From contig CAJJCS010000002.1 in NCBI GenBank assembly GCA_905182755.1, positions 186,001-250,000 of the forward strand: DNA of 64,000 nt. Reading direction: 5' to 3'. Of this stretch, positions 18,253-28,355 are shown piece by piece. Made by a program: the position numbers and the translations under genes. The first letter of the stretch is position 1; each line of letters starts with the position of its first letter. A model generated the notes under the pieces. That model was not told the DNA's origin and did no database searches. It saw nothing but the letters and a program-made list of their open reading frames with translations. Source of the DNA: Aequorivita sp. HC6-5 (lineage in GTDB: Bacteria; Bacteroidota; Bacteroidia; Flavobacteriales; Flavobacteriaceae).

Positions 18253-19158
18253 TTATGCCATCATATCATCAAAGGCAATGATAGTGGTGTACCCTTTAGC
18301 TTTAAAATAAGCCATGTCTTCTTTACTTCCTGTGGCCAGTACAAAGTCTCCCCCCCAGGCGCCAAGGCTTTTAATAGTCTTTGGGTAGTCCGGAAATACT
18401 AATTCCTTTACAGTAGCTTGCCCCAGAAGTGAAGCTATCTTCTTTTCATGTGCATTTAGAATTCTTTCCAGATCTTCAAGAGTGTAACAAACAAGTGTTT
18501 TTTTGCTTAAATCTGTAATGGCCTCAAGTATTCTAGGGTCTTTTTGTAGTTTCTTGTAGGTGTTAATTGCCTGATTGCTATCTTGTTTTTGGTTGAGGTG
18601 CACAAAAAACAAATGCTTTGTAAAGCTCCAAGTAAGCGTGCAGGGTTGCACCTGTGGCATGTTATCTTTTAAGGTATAAAAAATAGGGGTATTATGCTGC
18701 GCTGCAGCAATATCATAACCACTACCTCCAAAACTTTCTTTTAAGAGCGTAAAGGCGTCTATTTGGGCCCACTGTGCTATGTTGTTGATAAGGGTAGAGG
18801 AAGTTCCTAGCCCCCAATCTCTCGGGAAATCTAATTGTGTTAGTACTGCTACACCTTTACTTTGCTTTAAAAAGGAGGTGTTGTGTATTCTAGCCGTTTG
18901 TAAAATAGTACAAAGTGTTTTGGCTATCTTAGATGTATTGCTACTGGTAAGGGTTGTGAGGTCTATATGTGTTTCAAACCAAATGTTCCCGGTATGATCT
19001 TTACTAACCCAGTGAAGCGTCTGCTCATTATTATCTGTAACAGTGAGAGATTGTCCATACTTGGTGGGTATGGCCAGGGCAGTGGCCCCATCCAAAACAA
19101 CATACTCTCCAGTGATTAGAAGTTTACCATTGCTTTTATATGTAGTTTGTTTACTCAC
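18253..19158 (-). CDS. GYDIA-family GHMP kinase (mevalonate-pathway kinase-like)
   Basis: A 301-residue GHMP-superfamily kinase. It has the N-terminal GKLLITGEYVVLDGATALA, the ATP-binding region GLGTSSTLINNIAQW (near residue 117) and the SFGGSGYDIAAAQHNTPIFY signature that names the family. A C-terminal GHMP loop (GAWGGDFVLATG) is present. It begins one base after the HMG-CoA reductase stop, so the two are translated together. The natural reading is mevalonate or phosphomevalonate kinase activity for isoprenoid (carotenoid, quinone) synthesis; the exact substrate cannot be told from sequence. Confidence 0.88.
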   Translation of the reverse strand: MSKQTTYKSNGKLLITGEYVVLDGATALAIPTKYGQSLTVTDNNEQTLHWVSKDHTGNIWFETHIDLTTLTSSNTSKIAKTLCTILQTARIHNTSFLKQSKGVAVLTQLDFPRDWGLGTSSTLINNIAQWAQIDAFTLLKESFGGSGYDIAAAQHNTPIFYTLKDNMPQVQPCTLTWSFTKHLFFVHLNQKQDSNQAINTYKKLQKDPRILEAITDLSKKTLVCYTLEDLERILNAHEKKIASLLGQATVKELVFPDYPKTIKSLGAWGGDFVLATGSKEDMAYFKAKGYTTIIAFDDMMA

Positions 19159-19159
19159 C

Positions 19160-20473
19160 TTATGCTCTTAGTTGTTCTACAAAAGAGATCACTGCGCTGT
19201 GAGATACTTGATGGGATGTAAAATGTGTTACAGCCAAAGCTTTTTCTGCATCTGTTGCTTGAACCCCGTTTAAAATATTCATTAAATGCATTTTCATGTG
19301 TCCTTTTTGGATTCCAGTAGTCACCAAAGAGCGCAATGCAGCAAAGTTTTGTGCCAAGCCGGCAACAGCTACTAACTGCATTAGTTTTTTAGCATTTGGC
19401 TTTTGTAATAAATCAAAAGCAAAACCTACCAAAGGGTGTAGTGATGTTAAACCACCAACGGTTCCAAGAGCAAGTGGGAGTTCAATCCACATTTTAAAAA
19501 TATCGTTCTCTACACTAGCGTGTGTTAGGCTACTGTACTGGCCATCTTTACAAGCATATGCATGCACTGCTGCCTCTACTGCTCTAAAGTCATTACCGGT
19601 TGCTAGTATAACGGCGTCAATACCGTTCATGATTCCTTTGTTGTGTGTAACGGCTCTTCTTGGAGTTGCTTTTGCAATTGCTATGGCTCTAACTATCTTT
19701 TGAGCAAACAGGCGGCCATCAAGGTCTTTTTGCGCTAAAAGATCAACATGACAGGACACAGAGGCTCTAACCAAACATTCTGGAGTGTAGTTAGACAAAA
19801 TACTCATTACAACCTCTGGATAGGTTTGTGAGGTGTTAAATGCTTTATAAGTTTTGGCTTCTTTTTCAAGGGTTTGTGCAAATGTTTCTAGGCAGGTGTT
19901 TATAAAGTTGGCGCCCATGGCGTCGAGTGTTTCAAAAGTACAATGAAGCTGAAAAAAACCATCTAAGGTATTTGTGCTATCTATGAGCTGGATATCAAGT
20001 AGCCCACCGCCACGTTTTTTCATGTTTGTTTCAACCTGCGAAATGCTAGCGATTAGTTTGGGTTTTATAACACCGAAAAAAGCAGTCATGTCTTTAGTAT
20101 TTCCGAAGAAATTAAGATGGACCTGTCCGTTTTTAATGGTACTAATAACCTGGGTTGTAAAGCCGCCTTTGTCTAGCCAGAATTTTGCAGCATTACTTGC
20201 AGCAGCCACCACAGAGCTTTCTTCAATAACCATTGGGATTGCATATAAATCTTGGTTTACCAAGAAATTTGGCGCAATACCCATAGGCAGGTAATAATTA
20301 GATATTGTATTCTCTATAAAATCGTCATGCAGTTTTTGTAGCTCGTTGTCTGAGTTCCAATACCTCTTTAATACATCTGTTGCTTGCTCGTTTGCTTTAA
20401 AATAGGTCTTGGTAAGCCACTCTATTTTTTGAGCCTTTGAAAGTTTTGAAAATCCTGAGATTGGATTTGACAT
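19160..20473 (-). CDS. Hydroxymethylglutaryl-CoA reductase
   Basis: A 437-residue HMG-CoA reductase of the class II (bacterial) type, judged by length and lack of membrane helices. Visible elements are MVIEESSVVAAASNAAKFW (catalytic Glu region near residue 85), NKGIMNGIDAVILATGNDFR (catalytic Lys and Asp) and the C-terminal HMKMHLMN segment with the active-site His region. It reduces HMG-CoA to mevalonate, the committed isoprenoid step. It forms a two-gene operon with the GHMP kinase. A TATCTTTG box lies 19 bases upstream of the start. Confidence 0.93.
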   Translation of the reverse strand: MSNPISGFSKLSKAQKIEWLTKTYFKANEQATDVLKRYWNSDNELQKLHDDFIENTISNYYLPMGIAPNFLVNQDLYAIPMVIEESSVVAAASNAAKFWLDKGGFTTQVISTIKNGQVHLNFFGNTKDMTAFFGVIKPKLIASISQVETNMKKRGGGLLDIQLIDSTNTLDGFFQLHCTFETLDAMGANFINTCLETFAQTLEKEAKTYKAFNTSQTYPEVVMSILSNYTPECLVRASVSCHVDLLAQKDLDGRLFAQKIVRAIAIAKATPRRAVTHNKGIMNGIDAVILATGNDFRAVEAAVHAYACKDGQYSSLTHASVENDIFKMWIELPLALGTVGGLTSLHPLVGFAFDLLQKPNAKKLMQLVAVAGLAQNFAALRSLVTTGIQKGHMKMHLMNILNGVQATDAEKALAVTHFTSHQVSHSAVISFVEQLRA

Positions 20474-20492
20474 ACATTTTAGTTTTAAAAGT

Positions 20493-20500
20493 CAAAGATA
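20493..20500 (-). promoter_or_regulatory. TAnnTTTG -7 box for the HMG-CoA reductase operon
   Basis: TATCTTTG on the minus strand, 19 bases upstream of the ATG at 20473. Confidence 0.55.
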
Positions 20501-20676
20501 CTACAAAGCATATAATGTTGCTTAAAATCAAAGCACCTTGAAATAATAATTTTTTTAGGAGGTTGCTATTTTTACTGGCGCCTTGCTATCCTTGTTTTTA
20601 ACTCCAAAAAAGGGCCTTGTTTCATATAATTTTATTAAACTTGTGTTACTATAAAATTAACATATTAAATACAATT

Positions 20677-22842
20677 ATGCGCCTAGGCTTTTTGCTCCTT
20701 TTTATTATAAGTTTTAGTGTTGCAACAGGGCAACAAAAACAGATCAATCTTGAAGAAATATGGAGCGGTGATTTTAGAACACAAGGCCTTGATGAATTGC
20801 GTTCTCTTAAAAACGGCAAACAATATGCAGTACTTAACTACAACAGGCTCTCTGGCGGATCTTCAGTAGATGTGTATGATTACATAACCGGAAAAAAAGT
20901 AAACACAATTGTATCTTCATCTCAAATAAAGGATGCGAATTATTTTTACACATACACCCTTAGTGAAGATGAAACTAAAGTTTTATTAGCAACAGATTTA
21001 CAACAAATCTATAGACGCTCTACCCTAGGAACCTATTACGTGTATGACGTGGTTACTAAAAAAATGATGCTTGTTTCAGAAAATAAAATACAAGAACCAT
21101 TATTAAATCCTGCCGGAACCAAAGTGGCCTATGGGTATGATAATAATATTTTTATTAAAAACCTAAGCACTGGTGTTACTACTCAAATCACCAAAGACGG
21201 TCTTAAAAACAGCATTATTAATGGTATTACAGACTGGGTGTATGAAGAAGAGTTTGCTTTTGTAAGAGCTTTTGAGTGGAATAAAGACGGGTCTAAAATA
21301 GGATATATTAAGTTTGATGAAACCAATGTGCCGCGTTTTTCTATGGATGTGTACGGGACAGGATTATACCCAACCCAACAAGTTTTTAAATATCCTAAAG
21401 CTGGAGATCCCAATGCACAAGTCTCATTGCATCTTTATGATCTTGAGAGTGAAAAAACAAGTAATGTAGATTTGTCTGGGTACAATAACTATTACATCCC
21501 AAGAATTAAATGGACCCAAGATACCAACGTACTTAGTGTCCAGACTACAAATAGAAAACAAAACACCATAGATCTTATTTTTGTTGACGCCAATAAAAAC
21601 CAAACGTCTCTTGTGTTACAAGAAAAAGATGATGCCTATGTTGATGTCACAGATAACCTAACTTTTTTCAAAGACAATAGCTTTATTTGGACCAGCGAGC
21701 GTGATGGTTGGAATCATATCTACCATTTTAATAAAAGTGGAGATCTTAAAAATCAAATCACTCAAGGTGCCTGGGAAGTTACTAACTATTACGGGTATGA
21801 CCCAAAAAGTAATACCGTGTTTTACCAAAGTACAGAAAACGGTAGTATTAACCGTGGTGTGTATAGTATTAACGCAAAAGGTAAAAACAAGAAAGAGCTA
21901 TCTGTAGCCACTGGAACCAACAGCGCCGCCTTTAGTGCAGATTACTCATACTATATCAATACATTTCAAAGCGCTACCACTCCAAGTGTCTTTACCCTGC
22001 ATGACACCAAAACAGCAGCAGTACTTAAACAACTAAAAGACAATACAGATTTAGCCAGCAAAGTGGCGGGGTATAAAATGTCTGAAAAAGAATTTTCTAC
22101 CATCTCTGTAAACGGGAATGATTTAAACATGTATACCATTAAGCCTTTGGATTTTGACCCTTCCAAAAAATATCCCCTTTTTATGTATCAATACTCGGGC
22201 CCTGGTTCTCAAAATGTAGCCAATAAATGGAACGGCAGTAATGATTATTGGCACCAGATGCTAGCCCAACAAGGGTATATTGTTGTTTGTATAGATGGAA
22301 GAGGGACTGGTTTAAAAGGAAGAGATTTTAAGAAAGTAACACAATTAGAGCTTGGAAAATATGAAGTGCAGGATCAAATTACTGCAGCAAATAAATTGGG
22401 CGCTCTACCGTATATAGATGCCAATAGAATTGGTATTTGGGGTTGGAGTTATGGTGGTTTTATGTCAAGTAACTGTTTGTTTCAAGGCCCAGAGACCTTC
22501 TCTATGGCTATTGCAGTAGCTCCGGTAAGTAGCTGGAGATTTTATGATACTATCTATACAGAGCGTTATATGTCTACACCTCAACAAAATGCTAGTGGCT
22601 ATGACACCAACTCACCGATGTATCATGTAGATGGCTTAAAAGGAAAGTTTTTACTAGTGCACGGTAGTGCAGATGACAATGTACATGTGCAAAACACCAC
22701 CCGTTTGGTAGAAGCACTAGTGCAGGCCAATAAACAGTTTGACTGGGCTATTTATCCAGACAAAAATCACGGTATTTATGGAGGTAACACACGCCTGCAT
22801 TTATACACTAAAATGACCAATTTTATAAAACAGAACTTATAA
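20677..22842 (+). CDS. S9 family dipeptidyl peptidase IV-like protein
   Basis: A 721-residue exported serine peptidase. The signal peptide is MRLGFLLLFIISFSVATGQ; I start at ATG 20677, since the 20 extra codons upstream are not signal-like. Residues 50-460 form the beta-propeller (DPPIV_N) and the rest the alpha/beta hydrolase. The catalytic triad is Ser in GWSYGG, Asp in HGSADDNVH and His in DKNHGIYGG. The double-Glu site WVYEEEFAF in the propeller fits dipeptidyl peptidases that trim X-Pro or X-Ala from N-termini. Next to it is a POT peptide transporter, which would import the di- and tripeptides released. Confidence 0.93.
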   Translation: MRLGFLLLFIISFSVATGQQKQINLEEIWSGDFRTQGLDELRSLKNGKQYAVLNYNRLSGGSSVDVYDYITGKKVNTIVSSSQIKDANYFYTYTLSEDETKVLLATDLQQIYRRSTLGTYYVYDVVTKKMMLVSENKIQEPLLNPAGTKVAYGYDNNIFIKNLSTGVTTQITKDGLKNSIINGITDWVYEEEFAFVRAFEWNKDGSKIGYIKFDETNVPRFSMDVYGTGLYPTQQVFKYPKAGDPNAQVSLHLYDLESEKTSNVDLSGYNNYYIPRIKWTQDTNVLSVQTTNRKQNTIDLIFVDANKNQTSLVLQEKDDAYVDVTDNLTFFKDNSFIWTSERDGWNHIYHFNKSGDLKNQITQGAWEVTNYYGYDPKSNTVFYQSTENGSINRGVYSINAKGKNKKELSVATGTNSAAFSADYSYYINTFQSATTPSVFTLHDTKTAAVLKQLKDNTDLASKVAGYKMSEKEFSTISVNGNDLNMYTIKPLDFDPSKKYPLFMYQYSGPGSQNVANKWNGSNDYWHQMLAQQGYIVVCIDGRGTGLKGRDFKKVTQLELGKYEVQDQITAANKLGALPYIDANRIGIWGWSYGGFMSSNCLFQGPETFSMAIAVAPVSSWRFYDTIYTERYMSTPQQNASGYDTNSPMYHVDGLKGKFLLVHGSADDNVHVQNTTRLVEALVQANKQFDWAIYPDKNHGIYGGNTRLHLYTKMTNFIKQNL

Positions 22843-22872
22843 TCAACTAACTAATAACTAATAATCACTAAT

Positions 22873-24459
22873 ATGGAATTTAAATTTGGGGGTTCACAAA
22901 CGAACCAAAAAACAGTGCTAGGACATCCTTCTGGTTTGTTTGTATTATTCTTCACAGAGATGTGGGAGCGTTTTTCTTACTATGGTATGCGAGCACTATT
23001 AGTGCTTTTCTTAATATCTTCAGTACTTGACGAAGGCTGGGGCTGGGACCGCTCTGAGGCATTGGTATTATATGCTTGGTACACTGGTCTGGTATACATC
23101 ACACCTATTTTTGGTGGATTAATTGCAGATAAAATTATGGGGTACCGTAATGCAATTATTTTGGGAGCATTGTTAATGACTTTAGGACATGGTTCTATGG
23201 CCCTAGAAGGGGTTGCAGATCCATTTTTCTACCTAGGTCTAGGTTTACTTATTGTTGGAAATGGATTGTTTAAGCCGAACATTTCATCCATGGTAGGGCA
23301 ACTATATAAAGGAGAAGGAGATCAAAAAGATGCAGGATATACCATTTTCTATATGGGTATTAATGCTGGTGCTTTTCTAGGTATTTTACTTTGTGGATAC
23401 ATTGGTGAGAAAATTGGATGGCACTTTGGTTTTGGTCTAGCAGGAATCTTTATGCTTTTTGGAATGTTACAGTTCTACTTTGCTCAAACTATTTTTGGGA
23501 AGATTGGTCTTTCGCCAAATAACCCTGAAAGTATAGAGGCGGCTAAAGAGGCTGCTGTAGAAGCTGCCAAACAGGAAACTGTTGCAGTAGATGAATTAAA
23601 TGCTAATAAAGTAAAAAAAGACAGATTGGTTGTAATTGGTATTTTAGCCTTTTTCACTATTTTCTTTTGGTGGGCTTTTGAGCAAGCGGGAGGTTCTATG
23701 ACAATTTTCGCTAATGATTATACAGATCGTATGTTGACAGGAGATGGTGCAGCAACCTTTAAGATATTTAATACACTATTGACGATAATACCTATGATTA
23801 TTATTACCTGGGTATTATCTATGTTGTTTAAACAAACCTTTGAAAAATACTCACTATCTAATATTTTACTAGGAAGTAGTTTTGTTATTATTTGGGGAAT
23901 TGTAATTTGGATGTTACAAAGAGAATGGGTGTCTGAGTCTGCAGAAGTTCCGGCTTCTTGGTTTGGAATCCTTAACTCTTTCTTTATTATTGCTTTTGCG
24001 CCAATATTTTCTAAAATATGGGCAAGTAAGTTGAACCCAACAGGTCCAGTAAAATTTGCCATTGGTCTTATTTTATTAGGTCTCGGTTTTGGGGTATTAG
24101 CGTATGGTTCTATGGGTATCCCTCTTGGAGCTAAAACAGCATCTGTGAGTATGATTTTCTTGATATTAGCGTACTTGTTACATACCCTAGGAGAGCTGTG
24201 TGTTTCTCCAGTTGGTTTGTCTTACGTAAGTAAACTTGCGCCAGCAAAACTTATTGGATTAATGTTTGGAGTTTGGTTTGTAGCCAATTTTATCGCAAAT
24301 ACTGCGGCAGGAATTACAGGTAGTTATATGGATCCAATTCTTGAAGAAAAAGGACTTTCTTATTTCTTTATGATCTTTACTTTAATACCTATTTCTGCAG
24401 GTATTGTAATGTTGATGTTAAATAAAATGCTTTTGAAAAAAATGCATGGAATTCGCTAA
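22873..24459 (+). CDS. POT-family proton-coupled peptide transporter
   Basis: A 528-residue 12-14 helix major-facilitator protein of the PTR2/POT family. The N-terminal family signature FTEMWERFSYYGMRALLVLF is complete, including the ExxER-type proton-coupling Glu and Arg. FYMGINAGAFLG and GNGLFKPNIS are also visible. It imports di- and tripeptides with protons. It lies 30 bases after the dipeptidyl peptidase gene, and together they form a peptide-scavenging unit. Confidence 0.93.
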   Translation: MEFKFGGSQTNQKTVLGHPSGLFVLFFTEMWERFSYYGMRALLVLFLISSVLDEGWGWDRSEALVLYAWYTGLVYITPIFGGLIADKIMGYRNAIILGALLMTLGHGSMALEGVADPFFYLGLGLLIVGNGLFKPNISSMVGQLYKGEGDQKDAGYTIFYMGINAGAFLGILLCGYIGEKIGWHFGFGLAGIFMLFGMLQFYFAQTIFGKIGLSPNNPESIEAAKEAAVEAAKQETVAVDELNANKVKKDRLVVIGILAFFTIFFWWAFEQAGGSMTIFANDYTDRMLTGDGAATFKIFNTLLTIIPMIIITWVLSMLFKQTFEKYSLSNILLGSSFVIIWGIVIWMLQREWVSESAEVPASWFGILNSFFIIAFAPIFSKIWASKLNPTGPVKFAIGLILLGLGFGVLAYGSMGIPLGAKTASVSMIFLILAYLLHTLGELCVSPVGLSYVSKLAPAKLIGLMFGVWFVANFIANTAAGITGSYMDPILEEKGLSYFFMIFTLIPISAGIVMLMLNKMLLKKMHGIR

Positions 24460-24478
24460 CAGTACAATTTACACTCAT

Positions 24479-24510
24479 AAAAAACGTTCCATTTATGGAA
24501 CGTTTTTTGT
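24479..24510 (+). terminator. Terminator after the POT transporter
   Basis: A hairpin, AAAAAACGTTCC / GGAACGTTTTTT, starting 19 bases after the stop codon. It lies just upstream of the thioredoxin gene. Confidence 0.85.
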
Positions 24511-24522
24511 TTATTATAGTTT

Positions 24523-25068
24523 ATGAAAAAAGCACTTTTAGTACTCGTTTTTTTAATTTCCACAGTAGCCTTAACAGCTCAAGAAATAGCCTGGATGTCC
24601 ATGGATCAGGCGCTTGTTGCCCAAAAACAAACACCCAAAAAAATATTTATGGATGTCTACACCACCTGGTGTGGCCCTTGTAAACTACTAGATAAAAACA
24701 CCTTTAGTAATCCAGATGTGATTGCCTATATAAGCAAGCACTTTTATCCCGTAAAGTTTAATGCAGAGGGTAAGGACCCAATCACATATCAGGGGTTTAC
24801 CTACACAAACCCAAATTACAGAGAGGCTAAACGCGGTAGAAATGCTACTCATTTTTTTGCAGATGCATTAAAGCTTCAAGGGTATCCTAGTTTGACGTTT
24901 TTTGAGAGTGACGGGACATTAATTCAGTCTATAGTTGGGTATCAAACACCTCAAGAGCTAGAACTGTTTTTAAAAATGATTGCTACAGATAAATACAAGG
25001 AGGTTACCACCAGAGCACAGTGGGAAATTTATCAAAAGAATTTTAAAGGTACTTTTAAATCTAAGTAA
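24523..25068 (+). CDS. Exported thioredoxin-fold protein (DUF255/thioredoxin_7-like)
   Basis: A 181-residue periplasmic protein with signal peptide (to about TALTAQ, residue 20) and one thioredoxin domain. The active site is WCGPCKLLD (Cys-Gly-Pro-Cys), followed by a long insert (NPNYREAKRGRNATHFFADA) and the cis-Pro segment LQGYPSLTFF. It could reduce or isomerise periplasmic disulfides. It stands alone between the POT terminator and the convergent comEC. Its own terminator lies inside the comEC C-terminal coding region. Confidence 0.85.
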   Translation: MKKALLVLVFLISTVALTAQEIAWMSMDQALVAQKQTPKKIFMDVYTTWCGPCKLLDKNTFSNPDVIAYISKHFYPVKFNAEGKDPITYQGFTYTNPNYREAKRGRNATHFFADALKLQGYPSLTFFESDGTLIQSIVGYQTPQELELFLKMIATDKYKEVTTRAQWEIYQKNFKGTFKSK

Positions 25069-25071
25069 TAC

Positions 25072-27096
25072 TTATTGCCATATAAAAGCTCCCTTTTCAT
25101 AGGTGCTGTGAAAAGGGATTTTTTTTTCAATGCATGTTTGCCTCCAGCGATCTACGTAGCTTTTATAATTGCTTCCATCTGCTATGATACGCCCGGGCGA
25201 TACACTATCTATAAAACGCCCTAGATGTATTTGCGTATTTTGCGTTAATACAACAATTGGTTTTTGTAAGGCTTTTGGAAATACACTCCAACACTGTCCA
25301 AAATTAAAACAGGTGTCTCTTTATAGGTAAACACCTTAGGTAATTTTTCTTGTGCACTACTGCTGTTGTAATTTGCTGTTTTGTAACTTGAAATGAGACT
25401 AGCCAAAGCGGGAGTTATACTATCTGGAACAAACAAAGTTGTATGGTGTTTTTGTTTAACACCTAGAAGTGTTTGTTTGTATTTGTGAAATACAATAAGT
25501 TGCCCCGGTGTTGGATACACCTTCATTATAGTTAGAATACCTAAGGCAACTCCGCAAGATCCCAGGAAAAACATCAGGTTCTTGAAATTCCATTTTCTGC
25601 ATAACACCAATAGGCAGATAATAACACCATAGCTCATAAATAAAAGCGGCTTAGGGAAAGAAATTTCTTTAAATAAAAAAGCATCTTGGGCGGCTATCCA
25701 GGTAATAAAATCATTGAGTATGGCTATCATGCCTACCATATATTTTTGCCACACTATCTGGCAGGATATTAAAACATCCAAGAATTACTATCACAAACCC
25801 AATACTTAATACCGCTCCAAGTAAAGGCAATACAATGATGTTGGTAATGAAAAATAATCCTGGAAATTGATTAAAATAATAGATACTCAATGGCCCAAGG
25901 CCAATTTGCGCAGCAATGGTAACGGTCATGGTATTCCATAGTAGTTTGGTTAGTGTATTACTAGGTGTGTAATAGCTTGCAAGTTTGGGTTGTATTGTAA
26001 TAATTGACAAAACCGCTAGGTAACTTAATTGAAACCCAACCTGAAATACATACAAAGGATTGTACATTAATAAACATATAAATGATAAACTCAGGGTATT
26101 TATAGTACTGGTTTTTCTACCCAAAGCTTGCGCAAAAGCAAAAAAACTAAACATGGTAACAGCTCTGCACACTGAGGCAGATAATCCTGTAACAAGGGCG
26201 TAACACCACAAGCTCAAAACAATAGAAACACTACGAATAATTTCTCCTTTATCAAGTCTAGTTACGGGAGCTAGTAGCGTCAGTAATATAGCATATAGTA
26301 TGCCTACGTGTAATCCAGAAACTGCTAATATGTGGACGGCTCCTGCAGCCGCATAACTTTGGTATAGTTGTTTGTCTAAGGCTTTTTTTTGTCCTAAAAT
26401 TAATGCCTGTATGACGGCTAGTTCTTTTTGAGAAATGCTTGTTTGTGCTAGTTTGTAAATGCAGTAGTTTCTAAATTTTTCTGCATATCCTTTTAAAGAG
26501 GATGCAGCTGGCTGTAGTTTTAAAATCTCACAATAGCTGCTACGAATTTCATGGTATATGCCTTGATTTTTTAAATAAGCTGCATAGTTAAACTGGTAAG
26601 GGTTTTTTGGCCCAACTACAGGAGTTAATTTTTCATTTAATATAACCCTGTCACCAATAGTAAGCGGTTTTGCTAGACTGTCTTTGGTAATTAGGTAAAC
26701 TATATCCCCTTTGCACGAAACTCCGTCCAGGGCTTGTGTGGCCGCCCTGTATTTGTAATTATAGGTGTCTGGCTTTAAGATTTCTTTAATCTGTAGTTGT
26801 ACAAGAGGTCTTTGCTGGGTTAGGGTGTGTATGTAATGCTGTTGCTGAAATTCAGGAACTGTGATTTGGTACTTATAACAACCCAAGGCTATAAAAAATA
26901 GACATAGTACCCCGCCAAACCAAGGGCTGTTGTAAAAACTATTTCTACTTGTAAACCAAAAAACAGCTAGTACCACAAATAGCAAACATACTACTGGTAG
27001 TAGCAGAGGGAGGGAGTCGGCTTTAAAAAAACCAATACCAATACCTATAGCAAATGCTAAGGCGGTTGTAATTATAAACGGGTTGGAGTGTTTCAA
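25072..27096 (-). CDS. comEC: ComEC/Rec2-family DNA uptake channel (two frameshifts)
   Basis: A polytopic competence protein of about 674 residues after correction. It has an N-terminal DUF4131 region and a Competence domain with AVSGLHVGILYAILLTLL and many helices. The frame breaks at 25711 and again at 25245. An extra T in the T5 run at 25743-25747 separates DSVAKYMVGMIAILND. A missing T at 25304-25305 (TT where TTT fits) separates PVLNFGQCWSVFPKALQK. The final part, VVLTQNTQIHLGRFIDS through KGAFIWQ, ends at 25072. The two indels cancel in length. Both lie in homopolymers, so I read them as sequence errors in a normal comEC, which would transport single-stranded DNA across the inner membrane. 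Confidence 0.85.
25090..25128 (+). terminator. Thioredoxin-gene terminator inside the comEC 3' end
   Basis: The stem TCCCTTTTCA / TGAAAAGGGA with a 7-base loop, followed by T9, starts 21 bases after the thioredoxin stop. On the minus strand the same bases encode the comEC C-terminal residues around KKIPFHSTYEKG. Confidence 0.8.
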
Positions 27097-27208
27097 TCTA
27101 TAGGCGCGAAAAACCTATAACCTTGGGAGTTTTTTTAAAAGTACTAAAAATCTATACATTACTTTGTTTTGGGTTGCGCAAATTTGTTTTTAAGAAGATT
27201 GCAGCCCT

Positions 27209-28321
27209 TTATTTTAGCGCGTCAACGATTAGCTGTCCCGTTGCATCACTGGCGCCTATTCCTCCTAATTTTTGCTCTAAGGCATCGTAAGACTTAAGTA
27301 ATGATGCTCTATTGTCTTTGTCTAGAATTTTGGTAAGTTCTTTAATTAAACGCTGGGTGTTGAAATCTCCCTGGATGAGCTCTGTAACCACTTCTTTGTC
27401 TAGAATAAGGTTTACTAGAGAAATGTATTTAAGCTTAACAACCTGTCTTGCAATGGCCACAGATATTGCGTTTCCTTTGTAACAAACAACTTGCGGCACT
27501 TTAAAGAGTGCTGTTTCTAGGGTAGCTGTTCCTGAGGTAACAATTGCAGCATGAGATACCGAAAGTAAATCATAGGTTTTGTTTAACAGTAGGTGTATGT
27601 TTTGCTTGTTTAAAAAAGGCGCATAAAATGATGCGTCTTGACTTGGGGCTCCCGCTATCACAAATTGGTAGCTATCAAAGTTATTTGTAATAGATAGCAT
27701 AATACGTAGCATTTTTGATATCTCTTGCTTTCTGCTTCCTGGCAGTAGCGCAATAATAGGTCTTTGGTCTAGTCCATGGAGTTTAGCAAATGCTTCTTTG
27801 TTTGTCTGTTCTCTATTGTCAATGGCGTCAATAAGTGGGTGTCCAACAAAATGCACCGGAAAATTATGTTTGTCTTGGTAGAAGTCTTTCTCAAAGGGAA
27901 GGATAACATACATGGCATCCACATCTGCTTTTATGTCTTTAATTCTTCCTTCTTTCCAGGCCCATATTTGAGGAGAGATATAATAATGTGTTTTGAAACC
28001 TTCTTTCTTTGCCCATTTGGCAATACGTAAATTAAATCCAGGATAGTCTATAAAGATAATTACATCTGGCTGGAAGCCTGTAATGTCTTTTTTGCAAATA
28101 GAAATATTTTTAAAAATAGTCCTTAGGTTAAATAGAACTTCAATAAAACCCATAAAGGCAAGATCTCTGTAATGTTTTACCAGCCCTTGGGTTTGTTGTT
28201 GCATTAAATCTCCTCCCCAAAACCTGAAACTAGCTTTTGAATCTTTAGCCTTTATTGATTTGATTAGGTTTGCACCGTGCAAATCTCCTGAGGCCTCTCC
28301 TGCAATGATATAATACTTCAT
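27209..28321 (-). CDS. lpxB: Lipid-A-disaccharide synthase LpxB
   Basis: A 370-residue GT-B glycosyltransferase (family 19). The N-terminal GEASGDLHGANLI is the LpxB signature. ISPQIWAWKEGRIKDI, ALLPGSRKQEI and VTSGTATLETALF (UDP-binding) are all present. It joins UDP-2,3-diacylglucosamine and lipid X to make the lipid A disaccharide at the inner membrane. It is downstream of surE and a small membrane protein in the same direction, an order common in flavobacteria. Confidence 0.95.
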   Translation of the reverse strand: MKYYIIAGEASGDLHGANLIKSIKAKDSKASFRFWGGDLMQQQTQGLVKHYRDLAFMGFIEVLFNLRTIFKNISICKKDITGFQPDVIIFIDYPGFNLRIAKWAKKEGFKTHYYISPQIWAWKEGRIKDIKADVDAMYVILPFEKDFYQDKHNFPVHFVGHPLIDAIDNREQTNKEAFAKLHGLDQRPIIALLPGSRKQEISKMLRIMLSITNNFDSYQFVIAGAPSQDASFYAPFLNKQNIHLLLNKTYDLLSVSHAAIVTSGTATLETALFKVPQVVCYKGNAISVAIARQVVKLKYISLVNLILDKEVVTELIQGDFNTQRLIKELTKILDKDNRASLLKSYDALEQKLGGIGASDATGQLIVDALK

Positions 28322-28355
28322 ATAGTATGTTGTTCTAAAATTTCAGAAACAAAAA

